Shown: positions 22,773 through 34,042 of the stretch, one piece after another
How the letters are laid out: the number at the start of each line of letters is the position of its first letter
Numbering within the stretch: the stretch's first letter is position 1
Origin: Zychaea mexicana
Lineage: Eukaryota > Mucoromycota > Mucoromycetes > Mucorales > Lichtheimiaceae
NCBI RefSeq assembly: GCF_025766255.1
Contig: NW_026516694.1
Location: 248,001-312,000 of the forward strand
DNA length: 64,000 bases
Direction: 5' to 3'
Notes under the pieces: generated by a model
The model's database searches: none
What the model was told of the DNA's origin: nothing
What the model saw: the letters and a program-made list of their open reading frames with translations, nothing else
Translations under genes and position numbers: made by a program

Positions 22773-24251
22773 TTACATTGAGAGATGTCGACGCAGTATC
22801 TTAATAAATACTTGGTGGAAATCATCTACTTCCGCAAAACCTTAGATGCACAGATCAGGGGAAATGAACAAAGAGAGCCAAAGAATTGCAAAAGAGAGGA
22901 GAGAGCAGAGAGGGGATGGGAGGTTGAGGGGTTCATTAGAAAGAGGCAGATTATAATCAGTTTCATAAAATTCATGCACATGCACGACAACAGTAATGCT
23001 GCAAGTATAAAGTATCACTTACTGGGGAAATAGTTTACATCCACCACATGGTACGCATCGGTCCTTCCGGATTCCACCACCACATCAAAGCCAAACATCG
23101 TCAGTCCCTAGATGGGGGTTTTATTTATTTGCGAGTGAGAAACCCTTCCTTATTGTTTTTTTCCCACTGACCACACTTACAAGTTGGCACTGAAGACGAT
23201 CGGCAATGCCATGTAGACGCTCGTGGTCAACAAGTGCAACTTTCTGCTTTTGCATGGCAGTATCAGTCACCACATGAGGCTGTTGTTGCGCGGATGATCC
23301 GAACGTCTTGGGCAACGTTTGGCTGTCGAACGTGACGACCGACTCGAACGTGTTCTGTAATGACGGGCGAGTATAGGTGTAGAGGTGTCCATCCGCAACA
23401 TACACTTTAAAAAGCACACCATCATGTTGTATGAATTGCTGAAGAATCACCGGTTCATCAGCGCCAAAATACGGGTTCAAATCTGACACATGTTTTGACG
23501 ATGGAACCAGTGCCATCTGATGCGATCCACCCGTAGCACACGCCGTCTGTCGTTTACAGATGACCTAAACTCGGAGCCGTGAGTTTTTTGTTTTTTTAAT
23601 GATGTATAGCTAGGCAACAACCGGGAAAAACATACTGGAAATTGGATCGCGTGGATGGGGTCCTGAATACTATTCAGGAACACTGTGTTTGGGACATGGA
23701 ATAAGGAGGAGGAGGAGGAACAGCCCCTGGCGGCTGCTGCTGCTGCTGCTGCTGCTGCTGCATTGACGCAGCTCTCGTACGTGCTTTTTCGATCCAACAA
23801 GGTTTTCACGTTCTCCCATGGATCGAGTATCCGAACACTGGGATGATGGGTACAAAAGCTCTGGAATTTCCGCATATTGTTTTAAATAAGATAGGAATAG
23901 GCTAATCTCGACCATAATATTCAGGACGTTACCAGGAATCGCTCGAATTTAAGTTTTTCACCAAGATCGCCTTGTAACATTTTACCGTAAATGTCTGACA
24001 TCTTGTGGACTACCAAGTCCAGTGGTGGGTATTCTTCGATCGGCCGATCGAGATCAATATATACGAGTTGTAAATCGTAATGTCTTTTTTTTTCAATTAA
24101 AAGCACACATATATGAGATGTCAGTCCTAAGAAAACCAAAAAAAAAGGAACGGCTTATTATATACCTAGCATATTCAACAGCGGCATCAAGACGCAACTG
24201 TTTTATTTTAGACGGCTTGAATATTAAACCTACAGTCTTTACAGGCATCAT
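22773..24251 (-). CDS. ITPK1: Inositol-tetrakisphosphate 1-kinase (ITPK1 family)
   Basis: Six exons on minus: 24251-24166, 24083-23933, 23860-23636, 23564-23181, 23107-23023, 22840-22773; 332 residues. ITPK1 phosphorylates inositol tris/tetrakisphosphates (and in some organisms InsP6) using an ATP-grasp fold. Conserved landmarks appear in order: VGLIFKPSKIKQLR, DLVVHKMSDIYGKML, VRILDPWENVKTLLDRKSTY, VICKRQTA..., SHQMALV, VILQQFIQHDGVLFKVYVAD, YTRPSL, GLTMFGFDVVVESG and VVDVNYFPSFAEVDDF, the metal/ATP-binding D-x-N motif. A poly-Ala run in exon 3 (encoded by a GCA/GCT repeat, about 23738-23762) is an insertion in a loop. The start could be the first or second of two adjacent ATGs. The gene begins only 64 bp beyond the RBM25 stop. 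Ascomycete yeasts make inositol phosphates without ITPK1, so its presence fits an early-diverging fungus. Confidence 0.94.
23738..23762. repeat. CTG/CAG trinucleotide repeat coding for poly-Ala in ITPK1
   Basis: About eight CTG units on plus read as GCA-type alanine codons on minus within exon 3 of ITPK1. Confidence 0.85.
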
Positions 24252-24315
24252 TACCGAAATTAAATACACATGCGGGGGGGGGGGTGAAGAAAAGGGAAAT
24301 TAAAGCTTTTTTCAT

Positions 24316-26849
24316 TTACAGCTTGGCTGATTTTCGTTCTGATTCAAAGATAAGTGCTCTCCAAAGCTTCATCACAAACACGAGAGCCTCGGCATCCAGC
24401 GTCTAACAGAAAGAAAAAAAAACAGGCGGTATGAGTGTGAGTAAATAGTTAAAAAACAACCGAACGGGGAACCACCCAAAAAAAAGACTTTACCATTTCC
24501 AGTTCCTTGACCAGTGTATCAGGCGTTTGCTGTCTTCGGACAAAATCCAAGATGAAGCCGACAAACTCATCGTCTTCCGCGCCAACAATCTCGGTGATCT
24601 TTTTGGAGATAAATGGCTTGAGCTTCTCTTCGATAAGTGCCTATGTCCATAAAAAATAGATTAGATAGAGTCCCAAAATCAGTAACAAACAAATAACCGA
24701 ACCTCATCCACTTGATCCCACTTGACAGGCCAATTCCATAATTCTTGCTCTGAGCTGGGTATGCTGCCGATCAACTCCTTGAGCTTAGTGGCGCGCTCTT
24801 CAGGATCCATACTGGTGGTGGTAGTGGACGCTTCGCTCATAGTCACGTCCTCATCACCATAATCCAAAGGAACCAAGACACGTCGTTTGCGACCACCCCC
24901 TTCTTCATCATCCTCATCGTCACCACCGCCCATCGCAGAGATACGTTTAATCGGTGCATTGAAACTGAGCTTGGTTGGTTTCAATGCTATCTTTGGTTTT
25001 GCTGCAGCTTCTTCTGCGGCTCTACTCGCTTCGGCGTCACGTTGTTGTTGTTTCTCCTCTTCTCGCTCCTTTTCGCGTTGTTCGCGTTGTTGTTGTTGCC
25101 TTGCCATACGTTCTTCATGTTCAATGCGTAGGCGCTCTTCTTCAATTTCTTGGGCTTCAAGTCGTCGATCCTCTTCATCGCGTTCCTCTTCTCTTCTTCG
25201 AACCCCTTCTCTATGTCGACGCCATCGTGATCTAAGTTATACACATATTACCAGTTTTAAAGGATTCTTCTTTTAACATACACAAATAATCATTGCCTTT
25301 GTTATATATATAAAGTCCAAACCCCCTTCACTTACCGGTTAGTATAGAATTCCACCTCTCCTTTTTCAATTTCTACGTCGTCGTCCCACTCTGCCAGTTT
25401 TGTTGCCCAATATTCCTTATTACGCGCTTGTCGTTCCTCAGCTTCTTTTAATCGTTCCAGATCACGTTCGTAGTCATGTAATCTCGTACGCTCACGTCCT
25501 TCAAACCGTCGTTCTCGTTGTCGGAAAGCAAGCTCGACATCTTTTTCGTGTTTCTCAATTCTCCTTCGTTCCAGTTCTTCGTCGTCAATATCGATTTCTT
25601 CTTGTGGAGGTGCATGCTCTGTAGGTCCTCGTACAAAGTCATCGCGTGTCGTCGTAGTAGTAGTAGTACGTCCACCACCACCACCACTTCGTCGTCTTCG
25701 ATTGTAATCGGATGGTGATGGTGATCGCGCACGACGTTCTTCTTGAACTTCTCGTATCCGCTGTTTTTCTTGATCTCTTTGGGCTGCGCGTTCTTTGAAG
25801 AATGCCAGTTCTTTGTTCAATAAATCATTGTCCCCGTTTGTGTCTTGTTCCTTTGGCTCAGTCCCTTCTTCTCCTTCTGCTGCTGCTGCTGTTGGTGATG
25901 CATCGGTCATGCGGGAATCATCTTCTGCATTATTGTTGGCTGAGGCTGGATCCTGGCCTCGGTTGATCGCATCAACGTACGCGTATATTTTGGTCAGCGC
26001 ATCTTTATCTTTTGTTTCTATTTCTGTATCTGGTTGTGCCGTTTGATGTTGTTGAAGAAATTCGCGAACATTGTCGTCTGCTTTCACCTAAATGACATAC
26101 GGGGAAAAAAGAGAGAGAGAGAGAAACAATCCACAGCATGTGAGTATCTTGTCAAATTCTCGCTCTTTCTTTTAAAAAAGACCTACAAGCAGCTTCTTTT
26201 CAACACTACTATCGTCCCTAGCTTTTAACACCAAGCCATCATGCGTATCGTTTTCACCACCCAACACGCGCAGTACTCGCAACACGCTCTCTGCATCTTC
26301 GTATTCGGCAAATCCAAAGCCTTTCATATTGCCCTGTGGATCTTTCATACGTTTCCAGGATTTCAAGTTACCGCCTGCCTATAATTACAAACAGACAAGA
26401 TTCACATTATAAATTTCGGGTGCTCTTTTTTTTCTTTGTTGAAATTCGATTTATAAAAACGAAAAAAAAAAAAAAACTGGGTGGAGCTTGTTTGTTCATT
26501 GTTACCTTGAGTAACAATTCAATCCAATCATCGTTAATACCAGGGGCGATGCCACCCACGAAAAGTCTTTTCTGTTTCTCTTCACTGGGTGGCAGATTGT
26601 GTCGTCCTGCATTAGAAAGGGACATTGGACGAACCAATGGTGGTCGGCCTGGCATGTAGCCACCGCCATGGTATCCTCTACCACCGCCACCGTAGGGTGC
26701 TCCTGGCGGTGGACGTGGTCGGTACCCTTTTTTTATAGCATTTAATTATTAGAATCCTTTTTGACCAGAAACTAAGGTGTGCAGATCAGTGCAGATCTTG
26801 CCACAGCAATTTCAATTTTACCTCCAAAAGGCCGGTAAGGATGTGACAT
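24316..26849 (-). CDS. RBM25: RBM25-like U1 snRNP-associated splicing factor (RRM + PWI)
   Basis: Seven exons on minus: 26849-26822, 26726-26506, 26378-26187, 26087-25336, 25231-24703, 24640-24494, 24402-24316; 651 residues. RBM25 is a nuclear splicing regulator that contacts U1 snRNP and affects 5' splice-site choice. The N-terminus is Gly/Pro/Arg-rich. An RRM follows: RNP2 as KRLFVGGIAPGINDD, RNP1 as KGFGFAEYED. A long Arg/Glu/Asp-rich coiled region occupies the middle (QREQREKEREEEKQQQ). The C-terminus is a PWI domain (ELWNWPVKWDQVDE, then LKPFISKKITEIVG and VGFILDFVRR). This RRM - RE/RD - PWI order defines the family. Intron 5 uses an atypical GTTCGG donor, yet phase and family alignment support it. 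Some plus-strand frames inside the gene are antisense shadows of the RE/RD region. Confidence 0.94.
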
Positions 26850-28806
26850 TTCGGTGTTGTGAAAAAAGGAAAGAGAAGAATAGGACCTATCCGCAGGCAC
26901 GTAAGACACCCAAGAACCGACTATAATTTTTTTCGGGGGAAACTAGCGCCATTATTATCTCATATGCAGCATGGCAGGTGTAATATAATCCATTGGCAAC
27001 AAAAAGTAAATTGACATTTACAGCCATAAATATTGACCTGGTAAGCTTATTTGACTGTATATATATATATATATAGATATATATATATGCTTAATAGGTA
27101 GTCGCAATCATTATGGGGTCTAATGTTGGATATGTAGAGAAAATGAGAAACATGAATCTGTTAACAAGATGGATGATGTTGATTGAAACAAGAATATGTC
27201 AGCCGCTAAATATAGGGCCTCCAGCAAGTTTACGAGTTGCAGCAGAAACAATCCGAGTGGACCTGTTAGGTTGCCGTTATAATTCAATGTGTCTAGCACG
27301 ATCTTGTGGATCTAGTAGAGGACTCTATAAGAGATGATTCAAAACAAGTCCTGCGCCCTGATGGCGGTACGTATATCTTTCGCGTTATACAGAACGACGC
27401 ATTCAAAGCTAGTGAGCTGCATATAATAGACACGTTTCGGCTCTATGTTGAAGATATTTACTGTATACATCTTATATTTACTACTTTGTCATAGTCACGA
27501 TCCATCAGATAACAGTAATGCATGCAAAGAGACCAGGAATATGAACTGTTCTACATACTTTTCAGTGCTTTAAAGCTTTTATTGTAACTCATAAAAGTTG
27601 AGGTGCTCACATGTTGCGGAAACAACTACATTCTGCCTTGTACGTAATCAAAAAACAGCTCGGACTTGTACGCAAAAGATGCTCCCTGAGCGAAGCAACG
27701 GACAAAACGCAAACTCGACCCATGTTATGACAATGGCGAGCCTTCTCCTTCCACAACGTTTTTACATTAGGCACAAAATAAGGTCTAGAAGAACAGCCTT
27801 GGCCATACTTTAATTTTGATGGGCATGACTCAAGAATATGTTGGCATGTCCAAAAGCGATGTATTGCTGCTACTCACTCAATGAAGACGACACCAATGAC
27901 AGTTTGTCGTTAAACCAGTATGCACCCGAGGAGGCCGGGCACGACTGATCTAACGGAGAGTAACCCGAATAACAGCAAACTAAAAAAAGTGCCCTAATAA
28001 AAAGAGTGAGCGTAGATAAGCTCTACTGCTGCAAATCCTAAAGTAAACCTATTCCTAGGAGCATCTCAAAAATCCCAAATTTGTCGTCGTTTTTCGTTGC
28101 GCTGTAGCCTTTCGAAAAACTGAAACGACACTTCAAGGCCCTGTAAAGACCCAGAATATCTGCAAATTCTATTTCGGCTGAAAAACACGACAATAATTTG
28201 TTATGAGGTGCCCATTAAAAGAGTGACTTACTGCGAATTCGACCAAAAAAACGACAAGGCGTAAGATGCCACATAGAACTAGAATAAGGACTCCTGTAAC
28301 GGATGATGATGGTACCTTACACGCGTGGAAATAGAATCCCAAATATTTATGGTTAGAAATCTACAATACAGGTCAACGGTACATTTAAAAAAACATACAC
28401 AGAAATTTTCTTTTTATCTTTTCGTGTGTGAGTTCATACAGATGATAACTGGATGTTGAAGGAGTATCATTGTCAGTATGGGGGATATTAGAATCAAGAT
28501 TGGGTGAGTTAATATAGTACCGCTTTGGGCAGGTTTGGAGAGAATAAGATGTTGTATGGTGAAGTTGATTTACAGGGCAACCGTAGAAAGAGAAAAATTT
28601 CCTTTGTCGTTGGTTAACATTCTCTATTGTCGTAGTTATGTTGCTCTAACGTAGTATTGGGCTCCTGGTCTATGCAAAAAACTGGAGGGACGACGGGGGA
28701 GTTGTTTCCCTAATTTGAAATGGCTCCCCCTCTTCCAAAAAAGAAAAAATCACGAGGGAGCGCGAAAAGCTGACTGGAAAACGTGTCTTTTTCTCGTTCA
28801 AAAATC
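26850..28806. other. Intergenic between divergent RBM25 and SEC22
   Basis: Contains an (AT)n run at about 27057-27088 and no supported gene. ORFs at 27113-27337 and 27306-27494 have no recognisable content. The two ends must hold the promoters of RBM25 (minus) and SEC22 (plus). Confidence 0.5.
27057..27088. repeat. (TA)n microsatellite
   Basis: TATATATATATATATATAGA-type run in the RBM25-SEC22 intergenic region. Confidence 0.85.
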
Positions 28807-29932
28807 ATGGTAAAGACAACCATTATCGCTCGGGTTTCCGATGGCCTGCCATTAGCTGCCAGTATGGATGACGAACAGGTAAAAAGTACATTTTTTATGC
28901 TTTTTTGTTCATTATCTCACCAGGCCCTTTCTTCTTTATACCATGTGGGCACCCCCCTATTCATGATGGGGTTGATATTCCTAGGTGGAGACGGAATTGG
29001 CAGAATACAAAGGCCAGGCTAAGAGCATTTTTAAGCGACTCAACGTCAATTCCGAACCGAGATGTTCTATCGAATCAGGACCTTATGTTTTTCAGTAAGT
29101 TTTTTTTTTCTGGGTACTGATTGATGATGCATTCGTTTTGTGAAGGAAAAAAAAGATACTTGTGGAATAGCAGGGGCAGAGGTACAAGTGGAGCTTTCAT
29201 GTATATGGACTAAGCGATACATATTGAAAAAACTACTACTACTACTACTAGCTATATCATTGAAGGCAGTGTATGCTATCTGTGCATCTGCGACAAATCA
29301 TACCCTCGCAAGCTTGCATTCAGCTATCTCGAAGAACTGGCCAAGGAATTCAATATGAGCTATGGAAATGAGGCAGAGAAGCCTGGTTTACGACCTTATG
29401 CTTTCGTCAAGTTTGGTAAAGTTCAGAAAGGGATACCCCCGTTCTTTATCAGTGAGATTACTTTTTGATCCGTGGACACACACACAAAAGATCTCATGGA
29501 TGGAAATGATATAGATACGTTCATGCAAAAAACCAAAAGAATATACCAAGACACACGAACACAGAACAACCTGACCAAGTTGAATGAGGATTTGCAGGAT
29601 GTGACCCGTATCATGACAAAGAACATGGAGGATCTTTTGTGGCGTGGAGACAGTTTGGATCGTAAGTGGGATTGTGTTTAGGGAGAGGCGACGGTTAAAG
29701 AAAAAGGAGAGGGAATAAGGTAGTAGCAGTAGTAGTAGTATTTGCCCTATGTGCTGAATCCAAATGGTTAGGAATGAGCCATATCTCGGGAGAGCTGAAG
29801 GATAGCGCCAAGATGTTCAAGGATAAAGCACGCCATCTCAATCTGCAAGCGTTGTATCGGAAATACGGTCCACCTGCCATTATTGCATCTGTCATTTTGG
29901 GTGTGTTACTGGTCAGATACTATTTGTTCTAA
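28807..29932 (+). CDS. SEC22: SEC22, ER-Golgi R-SNARE (longin-type)
   Basis: Five exons: 28807-28878, 28985-29094, 29252-29415, 29491-29661, 29772-29932; 225 residues. SEC22 is the vesicle SNARE for ER-to-Golgi and retrograde traffic. The N-terminal longin domain begins VKTTIIARVSDGLPLAASMD and includes VCYLCICDKSYPRKLAFSYL. The SNARE helix lies after FMQKTKRIYQDTRTQNNLTK and includes the zero-layer arginine context DLLWRGDSLDR. The protein ends in a C-terminal membrane anchor (PAIIASVILGVLLVRYYLF). Length matches the family (about 215). The ATG at 28807 is chosen because the upstream in-frame start would be a GTG. Exon 3 is preceded by a (CTA)n tract used as part of the 3' splice region. Confidence 0.95.
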
Positions 29933-30312
29933 GGGTCCCCCTCCCGTCAGCGAGTATGTAGTAGTCGGAACCCCTCCCCCCTCCATTGTGTGTATATAAA
30001 AAAAAATATCCAAAACGTGCGTGTGTAATGTGTGTGTGTGTGGGTGATGTACGTAACGTACGTAGTATATTAAAAAAAAAGTGAAACGTGACGTCCTTTT
30101 CATGCAAGACATAGTGCAATTGCGGTAATATCGTTGGTTGATTTCTTGGAGCGGGCATCTTCCCCTCCCCCGATGCGCCCCCCCCCCCCACACCAGACCG
30201 GCGAAAAAGAGTGTGGGTTAGAAACTGGGGGAGAGAGCAGAAAAGAAACAAACCTTTTTACCACATTTACTTTTTATTTGCGTTTGTTTGTAGTCGAGGA
30301 AATAGGATAGTC
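29933..30312. other. Intergenic between SEC22 and YAK1
   Basis: GT-rich (about 30010-30040) and C-rich (about 30180-30190) stretches. Presumably the SEC22 3' UTR and the YAK1 promoter and leader. No gene is seen. Confidence 0.55.
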
Positions 30313-33069
30313 ATGCGTCGCCATTTCGAAAAACCAGGAGATTCAACTGTTCCAACAACGAGTATTTCGATTGAGCAATCACACCAACGACCACAACAAC
30401 GGTCGCGACGACGAACATGGAGTGGTGTATTAGGCTGGCGCTATAAGAATAACAAAAGTAGTAGCAACAAAGACACCAAGAGCACAACTGCCTCCGTTGC
30501 CACTGTTACTACTCCTGCAACTACTGCTACGCGACACGTACCGCCACCGTTACCGCCACGATATCAACAACAACAACAACGACGACAGCAGCTGCATGAG
30601 ACACTGTCGCCACCAACGTCTCCTTGCTCTGTAGCGACTACGATCAGCGTACTTGACAGTCATTCACTATCATCATCACCATCATCATCGCTATCCTCAC
30701 CCTATCAGCCTATTCCAAGTGCGTTTCACCGTCATCCTTTCGAGACATATCACATTGATCCCGTTGTTGCTAGTGGGAAAGTCAAGGTAAACGGGATGCA
30801 TTAACAATAACAGTAAGATTGTCATTAACACCCACCCCCCATGGATTTTAAAAAAAAAACCAAAATCAGCCGATAATTGCTACGACCATCCTTTTACGGA
30901 CCACCTACTTGAGACGAAATCCGAATTTTCGGTACGACTCGTCTCGGAACCCGCGTCGCGTGCTTACAAAACCAAGTGTCGGCTGCAAAAACGATCGATA
31001 CGACAATGAAAATTCCGATCTGATCTTATATGTAAATGCTGTTCTGGGAAGACAAGATAAGCACCATGGCAACACGTAAGTAATAATGAGGACGATTCGG
31101 TGTTTTGGATTTTGACACATTGAACAGATACGTCGTACAAGAAATGCTTGGATCGGGCACGTTTGGACAAGTGGTGAAATGCGTAGATACGTCGACCCAC
31201 AAGATGGTTGGCGTCAAAGTGATCAAGAACAAACCGGCATACCTTAAGCAGAGTATGGTGGAAGTGGAGATCTTGAAACATGTAAGGTTTTTTCCCTTTT
31301 CTTTCTTGGATAATGTGGGGGAATGGTTGCGTGGGAGGGGGGGGGGGCGGAAAATGACACACGCCCAAAGCATGTTGGGATAACGTCCAATGGACTAGCT
31401 CAACAACGAGTGGGACCCCAAAGGCGACCACCACATCCTACGGCTACTGGATGTCTTTAAGCACAGACATCATCTCTGCATTGTCTTTGAGCTGTTGTCA
31501 GTCAACTTGTACGAACTGATCAAGCAAAACAAGTTCCGTGGTCTCTCGATCAACCTGGTCCGTGTCCTGTCTGCACAGATCATTGATGTCCTGATCATCC
31601 TCAAGGAAGCAGCCATCATCCACTGTGATCTCAAGCCCGAGAATATTCTGCTCAGAAACCTCGATTCGCCCGGCATTAAAGTCATTGACTTTGGATCCGC
31701 TTGTCATCAATCCAATAAGCCGTACACGTATATCCAGTCCCGGTTCTATCGGTCGCCAGAAGTGCTGCTTGGTATCAATTATACCAGTGCCATTGACATG
31801 TGGTCGTTTGGATGCATAGGTGAGTCCTTTGAATATAAAAAGAAGGGGACATGTATTTGCTAACCATTCCCTCTCTCTCTCTCTCTCTCTCTCTTTCAAA
31901 TGAGTGGCCGAGCTGTTCTTAGGGTTGCCCCTTTTTCCGGGAAGTTCAGAGTACAATCAGTTATCGCGCATCATTGATTCGCTTGGGTAAGGAAATTGCG
32001 GCATAAATGTCTGTGTAACTGTCCACCACCATGAGTAGCGGTTAATCATTCACCCTCCCCCCCCTCCCTTCTATGTTGTACACACAGACTGCCTCCTGTG
32101 TACATGACCGAGCAAGGGCGAAACTCAAAACGATACTTTAACCGTGTGGAGAAAGACGGACGGATCTCGTATACCTTCAAGAGCAGACACCAGTACATGG
32201 ACGACGAGAACAAGAACGAAAAGGTGGGCAAAAAGTATTTTTCCACGACCCATCTTGATGACCTTATCTTGACGTATCCAATGCCTCGGAAACACATGAG
32301 CGAAAAGGACAAGGCTAAAGGTGGGTGTGACAAGCATTTTCTCTAGCACAACACAACTGAAGGGGTACTTGGATAAGGGGGAGAGGTTATACTGACTGGC
32401 TGGAGCCCATGCCTAATAGAGATGCAGAAACGTCTATGCTTGGTCGACTTTTTGAAACAAGTGCTTCAGATTGATCCATTGCGGCGCTTGACGCCTCAAG
32501 AAGCCAAGCACCATCCATTTATTACGGGCGAGTACAATGCAACCAATAGCAGCACTGACAATGCTACCGCTTCTGCCACTGCTGCTGCTCGGTCCACCGC
32601 CAATAGCAGAAGAACAAGCAGCAGCAGCACTGTGAGCGGGAAGATTGACTCATCGCACGATGCCCCGACAACAATCACAGCCATCACGCGACAGGTAGAG
32701 CAGGAAGAGGTTGAGCGAGAAAGACAAAAGGACGCCATGTCAAACTGTTGTATCTGCAGTGTCAGTGCTTCTGCTCAAATCCGCGAGCAACACGAGGCAC
32801 ACCAAAGAGAAGAGCGTCAGAACAAAAAACAGGCAGCGCTTTTTCCGAATGGTTCAATGATGGATAACACAACAACACCGCCTCTCTCGCCCATTGAAAT
32901 GAACGTCAAGGAAGCGTCCGTGTCCGGCATCAGTACGGCTACCAACATTCCACAGTCAAATCGCAGCTCGCGACGGTCTTCGGCAGTCGGGTTGGTATTG
33001 AATGACCAAGAACAAGAGCACAACGGCGACGCGACTGGGTTACGGTTGAGACAGTCGTCGATGCAATGA
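30313..33069 (+). CDS. YAK1: YAK1, DYRK-family dual-specificity protein kinase
   Basis: Seven exons: 30313-30786, 30870-31075, 31128-31281, 31399-31819, 31905-31986, 32088-32320, 32420-33069; 739 residues. YAK1 restrains growth when nutrients are low, downstream of PKA/TOR in yeasts. The N-terminus is a Ser/Thr/Pro/Gln-rich disordered region. The YAK1-specific block before the kinase is clear: RVLTKPSVGCKNDRYDNENS then DLILYVNAVLG. The kinase has GSGTFG (about 235-240), the VGVKVIKNK lysine (about 257), IHCDLKPEN (catalytic Asp about 355), VIDFGS, the autophosphorylated activation loop PYTYIQSRFYRSPEVLLG and LFPGSSEYNQLSRIIDSLG. A long kinase insert between LPPVYM and the last lobe is typical of the subfamily. 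The C-terminal tail after HPFITGEY is Ser/Thr-rich. The stop is TGA. Intron 4 carries a (CT)n tract. GSK3 follows on the same strand. Confidence 0.95.
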
Positions 33070-34042
33070 TGGATACTAGCAGCAATAAAAGGAGTAAAAC
33101 CGTAGTGTGTATATATCTCTACTACTACTACTACTACTACTACTACTGCTTACAAAATGTCTATATATAGCTTATAAAAAAAGGGAGAAGGTGGAAGAGG
33201 GGGGTTGTTGTATTAGGAAGAAAGAAGAAGAAGGAGAAGAGTGGTTATGAGATAGACAGCCAGAGCTGGAAGATCGTAGCGTTTATGACTTGATCCGCGG
33301 ATGGCAATCATCAAATGACTGAGGTGGTGTTACCTGTGGGCCACTCGTGCTGTCACCCAGCCAGCAGCAGCCAAGGGGTGGGGGGGCAGCGAACAGGGTG
33401 TGTGAGAGAGAGAGAGAGAGACAGAGAGAGAGAGAGAGTGAGTGTGTGTGTGTGTGTGAGAGACAGAGAGAGCAAAAGGCCACCATCACTCGTTTCTCTT
33501 TTTTCTTTTCTTTTCTCTTTTTCTATTTCACGGGCACACACCACTTTTTTTTTATTTTCCATATTCATACTACTTACTACTACGTTCCACACGCATAACT
33601 ACTACTACTACTACTACTTTCCCAGCATCATTAAACGCATTGACCATCACTTCTCGTACCTCCCTCTCCTCTTCTATATACACATTGTGAGTATGTCTTT
33701 TCGGGTTTGTTCTTTTTTTAACAGTGTTCCTGCCTCTACCTAGAGTGAAGAAAAAAAAAGAGAGAGAGAAAAGTTGGCTTGTGCGTGTCCAATGTTGCTG
33801 CTCAGCAATTTACAGAACACGCACGCACCCTCCACCCATTTCGTTGAATAAAAGCAGATGCAAAAAGAGGTGGTCTACTGACTACTCTTTGCTCTACCCA
33901 CTACCCAACCCCCTTCTTTCTTTCTTTTTTTTTATATCCCAACCACACTCACTTGAACTTTCTCTTTTGCATTCAGTTCCGGAACCGACCTTCTTACGAC
34001 ACACACACACACACGAAACAACAACTCTTTGAAAGAACAATA
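33070..34042. other. Intergenic with several microsatellites; GSK3 promoter and leader
   Basis: Holds (CTA)n at about 33119-33147, (GA)n/(GT)n at about 33402-33466, (ACT)n at 33599-33618 and many CT-rich blocks. ORFs here encode only Arg-Glu, Ser-Leu or Cys-Val dipeptide repeats and are artefacts of the repeats. Confidence 0.65.
33119..33147 (+). repeat. (CTA)n microsatellite downstream of YAK1
   Basis: About ten CTA units roughly 50 bp after the YAK1 stop, probably in its 3' UTR. Confidence 0.9.

Noticed and set aside
24887..25276. Plus-strand Ser/Arg-rich ORFs over RBM25
   Set aside because: Antisense shadows of the RE/RD-rich coding sequence; splice phases and domains support only the minus-strand gene.
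33315..33743. Overlapping ORFs on both strands
   Set aside because: They consist of Arg-Glu, Ser-Leu or Val-Cys dipeptides read from GA/GT microsatellites.
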